Positions 36,807-49,205 of a stretch of DNA of 64,000 nt are shown piece after piece. This DNA comes from Rhizomys pruinosus. Its lineage: Eukaryota > Chordata > Mammalia > Rodentia > Spalacidae. Numbering within the stretch: position 1 is the first letter of the stretch; each line of letters opens with the position of its first letter. The position numbers and the translations under genes were made by a program. The notes beneath the pieces were generated by a model. That model ran no database searches, was not told the DNA's origin, and saw nothing but the letters and a program-made list of their open reading frames with translations. Location: positions 2,603,945 to 2,667,944 of the forward strand of contig VZQC01013731.1 of the NCBI GenBank assembly GCA_009823505.1, in the 5' to 3' direction.

Positions 36807-38063
36807 TTGTCTTCTTTTCTTTTTTTTAAGGCCTATCCAGTCTAATCTGTGTTTCCCAAGTGCTCTTGGGTATGAGTTTATCCCTCGGAGTCTGGTCAAT
36901 CTACCTAGCATCATACTGACTTTATTATTTTTTTAGAGAAGTTTAAGGTTTATAATAAAAATGAACCCTTCACACATGTACAACCACATCCACTATCAGC
37001 ATCCCACAGCAAAGGGATACATTTGCTACTCTCTATAAATCTACCCTGGCCTATGCTGGGATTTGCACTTCTAACTTTATATGTTTCTGACTTGTTTTCA
37101 TTTTTACAATGAACAGGTATTGGCTTTACAAGTAACATATTGTTTAATGAATGGCTGGATCTGACCCAAAGCCCCAGATTGCTTAGATTCTAGAAAGTGG
37201 AGTGATTCACTCAGGTTACCCTCCACAGAGCCTATATGGGAAGAGGGCTGAGCCTGAGGCCATTTTACCAGCATGGCCAGCCTGAAGTTGGTCTGCTTTC
37301 TAAGGGACATCTGATGACAGTTCCCGCATCTGAGTTGGCTAGGCCTCTGGACTGTGGTTGTTCAACAGTTCTCATGTGCACACAGAATACAGCAGTCAAA
37401 TGGCTGGTGTGTAGGGGTGTTATGAGAATGATGTGTATGATTAGGCCAAGGAAAGCACATTGCTGGTTCTCAAGGAAGAGAGTCCTGGCGGGGGTGGGGG
37501 GTGAGGTTGTGTCAAGGCAGCCAGCTTCAGATTAGAACTTCCCTCTGGCACTCACTAGTACTGTTTGCTTTCTGGAAGACTGTTTCCTTGTCGTGGGACA
37601 GGAATTAGCCCATCTGCTAAAAAAAAAAAAAACAAACATTAGGTAAGAACAAAATGGGCCTGGAAGGCCTGGACCCACGAATAAATAGAACAGTGTGATT
37701 CACCATGAATGTAAATTTGGGAGTTGTCAGAACAAGGACAGGTCAGGACAGGTCAGGACATGTCAGGACAGTGTGGGGCTTCCCAAATGTACAATCAAAA
37801 TATGCACCCCCGACTGGCTATAGTTACTAGTTCTGGTGAACCACTGTATACACCAGGACTCCAACTGTATCTGGGGTAGATTCAAAATGACAGCACTCCT
37901 TAATGGCCTGTGCGGAGCAGGGGTTAGACTAAAAGGAGTGCCAAGAGGCTGTTCCTGTGCATGCTGGGAACAGACTGCACCTGGAAACCCAAGAGAGCAG
38001 CTGGGCTGGGGGTAGCTGAGCCTTTGAACCGTTTCCTTCACCTTGCCCCATCTGTTTCCCCAG
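36807..38063. other. Sequence before the first Gabrp coding exon
   Basis: Holds a poly-A run (37620-37632) and a 10-bp tandem repeat of aggtcaggac at 37738-37768. No other gene seen. Confidence 0.55.
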
Positions 38064-38102
38064 GTGACTCTTCCTTCCTTTGGTGTGAATAGCTCCTTCA
38101 AC
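38064..38102 (+). other. Gabrp: Gabrp 5' UTR part of the first coding exon
   Basis: Thirty-nine bases lie between a strong splice acceptor (pyrimidine-rich run ending tttccccag at 38063) and the start ATG at 38103. The acceptor means a non-coding first exon must lie further upstream, as is known for GABRP in other mammals. Exact exon start is inferred from the acceptor only. Confidence 0.6.
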
Positions 38103-38155
38103 ATGAGCTACAGCCTCCACTTTACCTTTATGTGTCTGAGTCTCTTCACTCAAAG
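38103..38155 (+). CDS. Gabrp: Gabrp coding exon 1 (start codon, signal peptide)
   Basis: First coding exon of the GABA-A receptor pi subunit, a Cys-loop ligand-gated chloride channel subunit of the plasma membrane. It reads MSYSLHFTFMCLSLFTQR, a hydrophobic N-terminal signal peptide closely matching the human GABRP start as I remember it. The ATG at 38103 follows a short 5' UTR in the same exon (acceptor tttccccag ending at 38063). The exon ends with AG at 38154-38155 before a GTGAGC donor, so an Arg codon is split (phase 2) and completed by the G at 38999. No other in-frame ATG lies in the exon before this one. Identification rests on the protein match across all six exons and on phase continuity; this short exon alone would be weak evidence. 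Confidence 0.9.
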
Positions 38156-38387
38156 GTGAGCTGTGCTACCCCCAGAATGGCCTGGTGTGAACTGCTCTAT
38201 GAGTGGCTCTGTTGTAGAAGGGCTCACAGGATTTCCTTGTATGGCAAGAGCTGGTCCCTTCACTTCCCTGAAACATCAGAACAGTAAAATTTCTGATTCA
38301 TTATACTTAGAGAAGAATAGTGTCCAAAATTATCATAGACCAATGATCCCCTTGATTTTTTTTTTAAAAGGTACATAGGGAAAGGAG

Positions 38388-38690
38388 GATGAGGGGATGG
38401 CTCATTGGTTAAGAATGCATACTTTGCAGTCAGGAGGCTCAGAGTTGAAATCCCAGTGCTCATGGAAAAAGCCAAGCATCTCACGCACACAATTAATCCC
38501 AGCTCCAATTAGCGAGGATGCCAGAAGGACCTCTGGGGCTTGCTGGCTTCCAGCCTAGCCAAGAAAATGAGTCCCAGGTTCAGGGAGAGACCCTGCCTCA
38601 AAGGAATAGGCAGAGCAATAGAGGAAGATACCCAATACCCTCTTCTGGTCTCCATGTGTGCACAGTCATGCATATCCCACACAAGCACTT

Positions 38691-38730
<40 letters not shown>
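38388..38730 (+). repeat. B4-like composite SINE with (CA)n tail
   Basis: tRNA-like head (ggggatggctcattggttaa), B1-like middle (gagagaccctgcctcaaagg) and a CA tract at 38694-38729. Confidence 0.7.
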
Positions 38731-38731
<1 letters not shown>

Positions 38732-38815
38732 ATGGATGGATGGATGGATAGATAGATACATAGATACATAGATACATAGATGACTAAATAGATGGATAGA
38801 TAGATGATAGATAAG
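38731..38815. repeat. (GATG)n/(GATA)n tetranucleotide repeat
   Basis: gatggatggatggatagata continuing through GATA/CATA units. Confidence 0.9.
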
Positions 38816-38998
38816 AAACGACACTTAGAGGCTTCCTAAATTCCATGGAGTATCTATGGCAAGTGTATTCATTCACTGAAAAGAGATTTCTCCTTAGGAA
38901 AGACATTGCACACAAACATTCATATATGCACACATTCAAGTCATGAATATTTCATTAATATTTCAATAACATAGACACAAAACCATTTTCTTCTCCAG

Positions 38999-39117
38999 GA
39001 TGTGCATCCGGGGAAACCAGTTCCGTGCGGAGGCCAGCAGAAGTGACAAGCTTTCCTTGCCTGGGTTTGAGAACCTCACTGTGGGATATAACAAATTCCT
39101 TAGGCCCAATTTTGGTG
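38999..39117 (+). CDS. Gabrp: Gabrp coding exon 2 (N-terminal extracellular domain)
   Basis: 119-nt exon between acceptor ttctccag (ends 38998) and donor GTAGGT (39118). It encodes the signal-peptide end and the start of the mature extracellular domain, with the segments RMCIRGNQF and [20 protein letters not shown], then LRPNFG. These match the human pi subunit nearly residue for residue from [11 protein letters not shown] onward. NLT is a potential N-glycosylation site. It ends with the first base of a Gly codon (phase 1). It is the last Gabrp exon before the N at 39878, so the next genuine plus-strand exon is 15.0 kb away in this assembly; most of that distance is the misoriented patch. Reading frame is intact. 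Confidence 0.95.
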
Positions 39118-39806
39118 GTAGGTTATCCGTTATGACCAGGACATTAACTCGAAAGGTCAGAAGCAGAGACAAAATGCAGCACAGGCCTTCAGGAGGCTTT
39201 GCCATCTCCACCTTCTGATCTGCAGCTGTTTGGATGACACTCTATGGTCATGAGTTTTCATGCTATCTTGAAGAAAGGACTTTGCCCTTTCCACTTACAG
39301 GACAAAGACTTACTCTTCCCATCTGTGGTGAGCACAATAGCTTCTTCTCTCTGCCCCTACTTCCAGGGTCCTTCTTTTAGAAACACACCAAGTGCCACTA
39401 CACCCCACCTGGTCTTTCTGCCTGCAGACTGCCACCTGTATAGGTCTCCCCTCACTGCTACCTGGATGACTTCCTGGGTCATTTACCTGCTAAGAACATA
39501 GGTATGTGCCCCAGCATCCTTGCCTGGAGTCCAGGCATGTCAGGCCCTTCCCAACCTCGCCTCTGTCTGTCTGCCACTCTCATCCTCCCACAATGCTCCA
39601 CTGTGTGCTCACAGCACCCTTAGCCTCCCTGGCCTCTGGACCTTTTCAGATGCTGCTTATCTGACTTGAGTTGCTCTTCCAACTTGAGTTGGTCTTCCTG
39701 GAAATAATGCCAATTTCCCAACATATCTCAGAGCTAAGCTACCTTCCTCTGAGAAGCTTTCCCTGATTCCTCCACAGCTCATCTCCTTTTTTTCTTTTTT
39801 TCTTTT
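39118..39806 (+). other. Gabrp: Gabrp intron between coding exons 2 and 3, left part
   Basis: No exon or named repeat until the antisense B1 at 39807. After removal of the patch duplicate, the intron should be about 5.8 kb instead of 15.0 kb. Confidence 0.7.
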
Positions 39807-39877
39807 TGGTCTTTTTTTTTTTTTTTTGAGACAGGGTCTCCCTTTAGTCCCAGCTGGCCTGGAGCTCACTACATAGA
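39807..39877 (-). repeat. Antisense B1 truncated by gap 2
   Basis: Poly-T, then gagacagggtctccctttag ... ggagctcactacataga, stopping mid-element at the N. The missing part is at 49206-49291. Confidence 0.9.
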
Positions 39878-39878
39878 N
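39878..39878. other. Single N: assembly gap 2
   Basis: The base after it (39879) pairs with 57118, the outer end of palindrome 2; the sequence before it stops inside an antisense B1. It marks a contig join. Confidence 0.9.
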
Positions 39879-41855
39879 CAAGGTCACAGAGCTGCTAAGG
39901 ATAGAGCAGAGATTTTAAAAGCCAACCTGTTAACTATTAACTAGGACTCATTTGTAATCTTTACATAGACTGATTATGCTAAGTGCTGTAACACAGAACA
40001 GCTGCACATGCGATGCACAGCCAGGTTGCACATATCGACATACACACATGCATGCATGCCAGTGCACACACACATACACACATGCTATGGGAATACATTC
40101 CCATAGAAACATGGAAAAATGTAGATGAGGGGTCAACAGAGAGTTAGGTTTCTTGGAAGAGAAGGTGGAGTTTGGTCTCGTCTCTGTAAAATTTAGTGTT
40201 GCATGTCTAGAAATTCCACTTATTGGTTAGATCAGTTCTTGCTTTGTAACTTCAGGTCCTTACTATGTATTAAAAGATTAGCCACATTTATATTTAATTC
40301 TTGACTTACTCCCCAAGCCCTCAGGGAACACAAGCACTTGCATAGGAAAAGTTGTCTGCTGTAAGGTGACCCATTCAACACTCTGGGAGCCTCCTTCCTA
40401 TTCTAGCCACTGAGGGGATCCATGAATAGTTAGGTGGAAGGAACTTTAGGCCTTGAGGAAAAAAAAATTTAGGTGGGAGGGGAGACTACGGGTGCAAGTA
40501 GACAGAGGCTTTGTGGGCATGCACCTGGCTTCTTTGTACAAATGTGACTCAGATAAGCAGAGATGCAATCTGGATCTCCCTGCTCCACTGAGCCTTGAGA
40601 AAGGAAAATTCCTTGTATCTATTCTTTATTTGTTCATGCTATTGGCCCTTCCTCCTCTTCATTCTAGTCCTCTCCTTCTTTGGTGTGTCTATCAGGTGTG
40701 CTTTACCCCATGTGGATACACTGAGTAGGCCAAAGAGCTGACTTTGGGATGTCATTCGTTGCCAAGTTATTTATGTATTTAATTTATTTATGATTGATTG
40801 AGTTTTGGTATTATTGATTTATTGTTATGTATGTATACACTGTTCTGTATGTGGGTGCAGTGTGTTGAAGGTATGGATGTATAGGTGTGTACAGTGGTTG
40901 GTGTGTGTGGGGTGTGTGTGTGTGTGTGTGTGCATATGTATCCAGAGTTGAGGTTGAACATCTTCTTGATTGCTCTCCACCTGAATAGTTGAGGCGGGGC
41001 CTTTACCCTGAACCCAAGCTCATGGATTACTCTAGTCACTCAATCTCCTTTCCGTTTGAGAGATCCCTGTCTCTGTCTCCCAACAGGACTGAACACGTGG
41101 GTGGCTCCATACCCACTCTGGCATTTAGGATGTGTTCTAGGGATCATGGTAACCATCCCAATCCTCATGCTTGGGCAGCAAACATTCATTTATAAGCCTC
41201 ATCTCCCCAGTCTTTATCTTGGTGGGGTTTTTTTTGTTTTGTTTTGTGTGTTTGGTTTTTGTTTTTTGTTTGAGACAAAGGTCTCACCTCTTCGCCCGAA
41301 CCTGGAATTGACTGGCCAGTGAAGTCACAGGATCTGCTCGCATCTCTCAGTGCCTCAGGATATAAGATCCACACCCAGGCCTAGTTTTACATGGTTTGAA
41401 ACCTGACCTCCGGGTCCCCTGCTTATCAGCAAGCTCTTTATTCACTGAGCCATCGCTCCCCAGCCCTTATCTTTTGGCTGCTGTTTGCTAATTTTTTCTT
41501 TAAGGCTAGTTTAGAATCTTGTGAAAAAACCATATCAACAAATCACCCCAAACCACAAAACTATTTCTGAATTTGTGTCCTGGCACCCAGAATTTCCTTT
41601 GTTTACATCTGTGTTCTTGGGACCAGGGTGTGTTTTACTTAGTCCTTAGGATCCTGCATGCGGCCCGGCATAGACCATGCAGGTGCGCAGAAGGTGCCAG
41701 GCTGTACTGAGAGAGGTCTTTCTCTAATGGTGACAGGATATAAGAGAGAAGGAAAGATGAGAAATACTCAAGCTCACAGTGGCTACTTCAGTGCTGGTCA
41801 GAACTACACAACATATATGTATGCTTTTCCTCTTAGCTATTCCTCATTTACTTAC

Positions 41856-42072
41856 CTGAGAGCATACAGGACTGTGCCATTGGAGAAGAGGCGGACGAGC
41901 CTGTTTCCCACTGTGACTTCATGGAGGAAAGACTTCTTAGACTCCACAATGTAAGTGTCTGGTACCCAGAGGAACTCCACAAGACGGGCATCCAGAGTGA
42001 AGCTCTTGTTTCCTTCAAATACCAGCCGTGGGTCTGTCCAGGCTGCCGGAGATATATAGTGGCTGTGTAGTC
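41856..42072 (-). pseudogene. Decoy copy of Gabrp coding exon 4 inside misoriented patch
   Basis: Reverse-complement copy of the exon at 55010-55227, with acceptor and donor preserved but 217 nt instead of 218. One base is missing near 42040 (cagcctgg where the true exon has cagcactgg), which breaks the frame after the LRQ codons. Flanking intron sequence is also duplicated, so this is not a processed copy. It belongs to the inverted duplicate 39879-49017. I infer a sequencing error in a raw long read, not a biological pseudogene. A gene finder would report it as a spurious minus-strand exon. Confidence 0.85.
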
Positions 42073-42939
42073 CTAAGGGGAAATGCAGTGTAAATGGAAA
42101 TGGTGGGCAGATTCCAAAAGACAAAAGAAAAGGGGTCAAATCTTACTGCCCCTCCCTACCACCTCTACTTAGGTCCAAGAGTACATGGACATGGTGAATT
42201 AATGATACAATGGGGTAGTATCTCTGCACACATGAGAAATAAAGGTCATTGTATACTAGATAATAACTCCCCACTGCCAAAATGAAGCCCACCTTCAGGG
42301 CCTTGCGTTCGTTGACATATAGCTCATATTGCTCTAAAAGTCTCCATCAAGCTTCTGAGGTTTGGGGTGGGCCAAGTACCTAGGTTGGCCAGGATTATCC
42401 ACCATACACAACAGCCCCTTTGGCAAGCTGCCGCCCATGTAGCTTTGTCCTTTCTGTGTCCTCTTAGGTTATTAGTGTTCATCAGCTTGTCTTTGTCTCT
42501 GAAAGACCATGTGACACCCTGTATCACATTTTATTCTTGCTCCAAATTTCTATTCATTAGTAAACGTACTTTCTAGTTTCTCTCTTGGCCTTTCAGTCTG
42601 TTTTCTTGCTGATACTCAGTAAAACTATTCTACAAGCATCTTCTATTGTCTTAATTTAGGGGTTAGGTCTTTAGCACCATCCATTCTGATTTTTAGTAAC
42701 TTGTAAGTATATCACCATTAAAAGCAAGGAGAGGGGGCCAGTGTGGTGTGCAAACTTTAATCCCAGCACCTTGGGAAGGCAAAGGCAAAGTGATCTGTGT
42801 GAAGTTCAAAGCCACCCTGGACTACAGCGACGTAGTTCCAAGCCAGCTGGGGGCTAAGTAGAGACCACTGTCACAAAAAGAAAAAAGGAAAAGAAGCAAG
42901 GAGAGGGATTTGGAGGGATACTAAGAGTAAGACACTTAC

Positions 42940-43007
42940 CGAATATTACCTCTGAAATGCTGAATGCTTGCGATATCCAGAGTCAAATCTCTCTGACTGT
43001 GAGTGGC
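42940..43007 (-). pseudogene. Decoy copy of Gabrp coding exon 3 inside misoriented patch
   Basis: Reverse-complement copy of the 68-nt exon at 54093-54160, recognisable from gcttgcgatatccagagtca and from the flanking acceptor/donor sequence. It has many substitutions and compensating small indels clustered at both ends, so the reading frame and donor-side residues are lost. Same origin as the decoy at 41856-42072. Confidence 0.8.
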
Positions 43008-46000
43008 CTGAGGATGAGAAAAGTCTGAGAGAAGGCTTTACATAGAAACAAACACAAGCCCTCCTCCTCTCAACCATCCATTTATATCCCTTGCCCCTTC
43101 TTTAGACTATACAGCCAGGGCATATATGTAACTCTATGTGAAACAAAACTATTTAAAAATTATAAGAACACCATTCACTTATTAAAAATATTTAAATAAC
43201 AAGAACTATAAAATTTAAAAAAAAATGATTTTATCTCCTCATGATCAATCATTCTTATGAAAGATTTTTTTTAAGTTATTTTTAAATTTGTGTGGTGTGT
43301 GTGGTGGTGTGGTGTGTGTGTGTTATTGCCTGTGTGTATCATGTGACCATGTCCAGTGGGTTGAACTCTGTGTGTCAGTGCCGAGGAACTTCAGTGATCA
43401 TCTACTTCTATCCTTGTTTTTAAGGCAGAGCTCCTCTCTGGGTTGTATGTATGTTACTGCACAAGAAAGTCCAGACTAGCTGGGCCTGAGAGCTTCTGGA
43501 GCTATTCTGTCCTCACCTTCCTTTTTTTTTTTTTTTTTTTTTTTGTGGGTCTTTTGAGACAGGGTCCCCTGTAGTGCTCCAGCTGTCCTGGAGAACTCTG
43601 TAGACCAGGCTGGCCTTGAAAACTCACAAAGAATCCACCTGCCTTGCTTCTGCAGTCTCGTATTAGCTGCGCCACCATCCCGGCTCTTCTCAGCCTTCTA
43701 TCTCACCATAAGGAGTGCTCACGGTTACCAGGATGTGTGCCACTGCACTGGCTTCACATGGTTCCAGGAATTGAACCTAGGAGCCCCCTTTTTGACTGAA
43801 CCATCCCGGTCCATTAGTGCATAAAAGAAACTAGATGAGAATTTCCCTGTGGTGCCTGCTAATCATGTGGAATGTGACAATGATTTTCAAGTGTGATTAT
43901 GCACAGATCCCCTTGGTTAAGTAAATTTACCACAAGATGTCATCGAAGACTGCTCATAGCCAAACTCTGGCTAACCCCTGACTCCTTCTTTCTTTTTCTT
44001 TACATCTCTAGGAGCTCTAAGTGTTAGAATTCGAGAGTTCTAAATTCCCCTTAGTTGGTCTTGTGCACACACTTGAGCTTGGTCACTGGGAAAGCTCAAG
44101 GAGGAACTGGTCTTTTTGCTCTAGGACTGTAATATCAGCGCCATTACTTTTGAAGCCAACTAAGCCAGGCCAGTTCCTCCTCTTTGGGTTGGAGGTATGG
44201 AATAAAGAAAGGCCCAAGAGTGTGAAGCATAGAAAAAAGTTCATATCTGTATTTTTAATATCTCCTCACTCTGCCATCTGAGATAAGATCCACTAAAATC
44301 TCCGTGGAGCGTTGCAGTTTCTCACCTACAAGAGGATCGAGTGTAGGTTCATGGAGAGAGTTAAATAACATTCAATGTGTGACGGTGCTTTTGCTAAGTG
44401 TTAACAAGAGGGAATGTATGTGAAGTGCCTTCCCATCCCTCCTAGGAGTGCTGAGAAATGGTTACCTGCACACAGGTTCCCACATGACACCTGTTGTGTT
44501 TAATACTGCCCCATCACCAGTGGTGTCCATAAGACGGGGAAAGGTACTCCTTCTCACTCACCTCTTTTCATAGTCCCAGATAATGATTGGAGAAGGGACT
44601 ACCTTTGTTTACCCGGTTACTGGATGTGGTAGATTTTGCTTGCAACAATAACGTGAAAGAGCCTGGGGGACTGTAGGTGATAGCATTAAACAGGAAGAGG
44701 AAGTTGGAATTCCAAAAGAAGCTAGAAAACATCTAATCGGTTAGAATCAGACAAAGACAACTTAATAATTAAAGGATTAAAGTAATCCATGGAAAATCAC
44801 AGCCATAGTGACGTAGGTAGGGATTTATGGCAAAGGGATTTTAGACTCGGATGTCAATAAACAATAAAAGAGTAAGTGAATTGTTAACAGCGGTTGCAGG
44901 AGAATCTGTTGAGGGCAGAGTCTAGGAGAGGTGCTAAAGGGTATGGTAACACAAGTGGCTTTCAAATCCTTGAAACAGCTATAGGCAGTATCAAGAATAA
45001 TTAAGAGTATAGAGAGAGGAGAGAGAGAAGAGAGAGGAGAAGAAGGAGAAGAATGTGTGGATCCCAGGTCAGTCATTATAAACCTTGAGCCTTTGCTACC
45101 ATCTGTGCTATCTATCTATTCTGTCATGTGTTAAATGGAGCTATTCCTGCAGTCACAGTTGAGTGTTTTCCCTCCCAAATGTGTGTTGCAATTTAATTGC
45201 CATTGTAACTGTGTTAAAGGGTGGGAGCTTTAAGAGGGATTAGGCCATGAGGGTTTGGTGGTTTGGGTGCCATTGGGGGGGAGACAAAGGAAAAGGGTTA
45301 AGCTCACTCCCACCCTTGTTTCCTTCAGCTCTCTCCCCTTTCATAACCACGGATGAGAAAACAACAGAAGCCATTGCCAAATGTTAAGTAGGGCCTTCAA
45401 CTTGAATTTGTGGTTTGGTTATAAATTACTTAGGACCCACGCATTATGTATACAGCAGCACAAAACAAAACTAAAGAAATGGTCCTATCATAGAAGGATT
45501 TGATCAAATGGAGTGGTAGCAAGGATAACAGAGCGAGTCACGGTAGTGCATTCGGTTGATGGTAAGCGAGCTGAGCAAAGTGGCAACGGAGGCGGACAGG
45601 ATTTCCCTAGTTCTGTGGTTTTGTGTTTTGTTGTTTTAGAGGTAAGTATGTCCAGGTCTGCTAGTGTGGCTGGTGGTTGTTGCGAGGGTGTGAGTTTAAA
45701 TCGTTACGCCCCATTTCATTGTTTTAGGTTTTTTGGGTGTTTTTTGGGTTTGGTTTTATTTATAATATATATCAGGGTGCTGCTAACGTGTGTTATAAGC
45801 CCCATTGTTAGTCTTTTTCTTACCTTTTCGCCCAATAAAACGAGGTCAGACACCTTTCTCCTAGGAAAGAGGTCAAACTCCTGGGGAGTGTGTGTAGTGT
45901 CTACTAGAAAAGCTCTGTCTGTCCAGACCTAGGAAAATCCTGGAAATCGTGCCTTTCAAGGACCTCAGTGGCAAAGAAACGGGTGTAGCAATACAAATTA

Positions 46001-46838
46001 TGGAAGCAAGGGTGCTTTCATGGGAGCCTAAGGCTGCTGAGAAACATCAGGTTCCTTTTAAGAGGCAGAGGGCCAAAACTCACCAAACAAGGGCAGTGCT
46101 CTCCTGTTATTTAAACTGAGGTCCCTCTGCCTACTACATCACTCCAGGTAGAAATAAGGTTTCACAATCATCACTTTTAAAGGGTCCATCCTAGGTGCCC
46201 TATTCTCAGAAAAATGTCCTTTGTCCAAGCACCTATAAACCATTGGTTGGGGTTTGCCATTAATACAAACATCAAGGGCAATGTCTGAACTAATTGTTTG
46301 TGGTCCGAGGGGTTGAGAAGCAAGAGAAAGTGACGTAAGCCAAATTTCAGACTCACTCCACACAAGCGGTGGTGGGCTGTCTAGGTTCCTTGACATGAGA
46401 ACTCAGATCCTAACACCAGAGGAGCCATGGCCATTTCCCAGATCTCGCACTGAGCAAGTGGGGTGGTTGCCTTGATGAGGCCCCTCTGTTATATTCTGGA
46501 CCAACCAGCCATCAGGCAGCCTTACTCTGAGGCCATGGCACGTGACATGGACTTCAGCATCCAGTGAAACCTGAAGCATAGCAGAGATACTAAGGAAGAC
46601 ATTCCGAGGAGGCCGTGAGCAGAGACTACTTCCTCTGCCCAGCAGCTTTGGCTCTGGGACTCCCAAGTGGTTTTGCCCTTTCACAAACAATTAGTTCAAG
46701 ATACTTCTACCTCTAAATACTGCTACTTCTAGTCTAGATTGACCAATTCTTGTTGCGTTCTTCCTCCTCTTCATCTCTGGAGGTCACGGACCTATATTGT
46801 GGCCTGAGAATTCTCCTTTGCCGTTCCCTCTCCTCTTA

Positions 46839-46875
<37 letters not shown>

Positions 46876-47089
46876 AAATAATTTATTCATCAAATTCTTT
46901 ATATCATATGAAATGTTTGGATTTTTGGGCCAGCAATTTGATGGTAAGTGGCACCCAGTTATGGCAAATGCCCCAGATGGAGGCCAGAAGACAGGCATCA
47001 GATTCCCTAACGGAACTGAGGAGATATTGGATGGTTGTGTGTTATATGGAGGTGAGTGACCCAGAATAGATGGATGATGATCTTTAGGA

Positions 47090-48435
47090 ATCTTAAATAG
47101 CATTGATGCAACCTCGCAATGGAATCCTTCCTGGAAAGGCAAATTCTGCAAGAGATGTCGTAATCATATGGAATTTATATTTTGCGGTGGTCATTTATCA
47201 AAGATCTAGAACATAATTTGTGGCGTACTCAAACTTGATTGTCCCATATACCAGGACGATAGTGCGTAGCTGGATATAAACAATCGACGGTTCTTTGACC
47301 AAGCCAAGGCTGGGCACCTTGGAATGAACTCAAGCTAACCAATAGGATTCGGAGCCTGTACACCCATGTAATTCTGAAATACATTGGTGCGCCAAAGTAT
47401 ATCCCAAGGGCAAATAGCTTAAGGCTATTGTTTAAAGGGCTGGGAAAATGCGCAATCGACCATAGGCCCACTGAGCTAGAAACGATAGGCGGAATTGATT
47501 GTTTTCTAAACGCAGACGAGATCGCTAAGGGCTCTCCCCCGCATACGCATAAATGTAATGCGTACATAGCGTGATAACCAACAGAATAACCTGTTGATAA
47601 AGAAGGTAATAAGATGCCACAACTTCTATAAAGAGGGGGAGGTGATTCCTGGCCCCAGGGGATACTAATGTGGACTAACATCTCTAGGTCTACATAATGA
47701 AAGCTTGCTGAAATGGGCGGAGAAAACGAACACTTTAATACCTTCTTACCTGTCCAAGCAGATAGTAAAGACCCGCAGTCGACCAGGCAGTACAAGGTTA
47801 GGGGGGTCTCTAAATCGGCCATATCTACTCATCAACACATACTACGTTCAATAATGTCCGCGCCCAACGGCACATCACGCATGCTGAGCGCGCGAAGTGC
47901 ACTTAACCACCATACACCTCCCCTCCAATTATTCTTTCGCTATTGTGCCACTCGACGGCACATAACGCATCCTAAAGTCATACGCCGTGCGCGCATAGAG
48001 AGAATCAACACATGCGACTTATTACTTCAATTTTGCTCGCTACTCTATTGACCCACTATTAATCCTCATTCATTACCTATCTAAGTAGCTGTAGGGCATG
48101 AATGCGATGACAAGCTGTCTCATTCATCATTAGTCGACCTAACGTGTTTCTTACGGAAGCGGCCGCAAACGGCAGATGTGCGAAAAAGGCTTTGTCTAAA
48201 TCACGCAAACAACAAACCTACAACAAGCCACTGCATTCTGGTATTGCACGGGAATTCCTATTTCGGCTCTCTTTCCAAAGGACATCTCCCCTGGCTCCAT
48301 TCCTTTTAAGTCCTTATTTCCACCTACAGTCGGTAACGTGATCGTGGCTTCTCTGGCTACCGTCTTGTTTAGTATTACTTTGCGCCGTCAAATCAAATTG
48401 CTCCGACATCTCCATCCGGTCTCGTAGTCAATAGA
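47090..48435. other. Near-random, CpG-rich low-quality block
   Basis: Embedded in the noisy arm where a copy of about 49,860-50,440 is expected. Only islands match (ctggccccaggggata near 47650 against 50170-50190 in reverse). Between 47820 and 48430 there are many CG dinucleotides and short-period randomness unlike the CpG-poor surroundings, and no coding, SINE or LTR signal. It is probably raw-read garbage. Open frames here are chance. Confidence 0.75.
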
Positions 48436-49017
48436 GCGAAACAGCAGTTGACAACTGGCTCCATGCTTCTGCTCGAGAGAGTGAGGTAAATGAGCAAGTA
48501 TCCTCCAAGGGGCTGCAGCCTAGAACTTACACAGATACAAGCCAGGCGCAAGAAAACAGTATATGACTGTGATTTAGAGATGTGTTCAAAATAAGGAGAT
48601 GTATAAGTACTGCACGCTAACCGATTGTGCCACTGGTGAGTTGTGAAACTACACCCATATAGACTGGACACTCATTTGATCAACTTGATTGAACATACAA
48701 CCCCCCTGCTGGATGATGAGACCCATGAGCTGTGTGAGTTTGGGCCAAAACTGCTCGCAAAGTGGTTTACATGAAGGATGCTTGTACGCACAAATTATCA
48801 CGTATTGTGGAAAAAAAAAAAAAGAAAAACAAAAACAACACAACAAAAAAACCCAGAAAGATGCAGAAAAGTTACGGCAGAATGCATGATCGGGGATAGG
48901 GGTGGGGGCAAGGGGGGAGGGAAAGGGAAATATGCCGAACTGAAGTGGGAAAATGGTGTATGAAATGCACAAAAGCATCATAAAAAAAAACAAACCAAAC
49001 AAAATAAGGAGAAAGCC

Positions 49018-49205
49018 CATGGTGGTGGTGGCACATGTCTTTAATCCCAGCGCTCGTGAGGCAGAGGCAGGTTGGATCTATGTGAGTTCAAGGCCAGACT
49101 GTTCTATAGTGTGAGTTCCAGGATATCTGAGGCTACAGGGGAACCCTGTATCAAAAAAGACAAAAAAAAAAAAAAAAAAAAAAAAGAGACAAAAAAAAAA
49201 AAAAA
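49018..49205 (+). repeat. B1 SINE with long A-rich tail in the patch-only loop
   Basis: tggtggtggcacatgtcttt ... gaaccctgtatcaaaaaaga followed by a poly-A stretch. It is not duplicated in either palindrome arm. Confidence 0.85.

Larger units (their letters stand above)
39879..49017 (-). repeat. Left arm of palindrome 2 (noisy duplicate)
   Basis: Reverse-complement copy of 57118 down to 49292, about 1.3 kb longer because of inserted junk at 47.1-48.4 kb. Example pairs: 41658-41954 with 55129-55425, 42324-42527 with 54563-54766 and 48445-48800 with 49530-49860 (the last nearly perfect). Microsatellites and SINE copies inside are duplicates of those in the right arm. Confidence 0.88.

Noticed and set aside
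47229..47822. 197-codon open frame
   Set aside because: Located in the near-random block of patch 2, with no domain.
48150..48180. Cloning-vector or linker sequence suggested by a NotI site (gcggccgc)
   Set aside because: No flanking vector text was recognised, and the same octamer also occurs naturally in the B2 at 61635. A vector search is listed as a check for the block.
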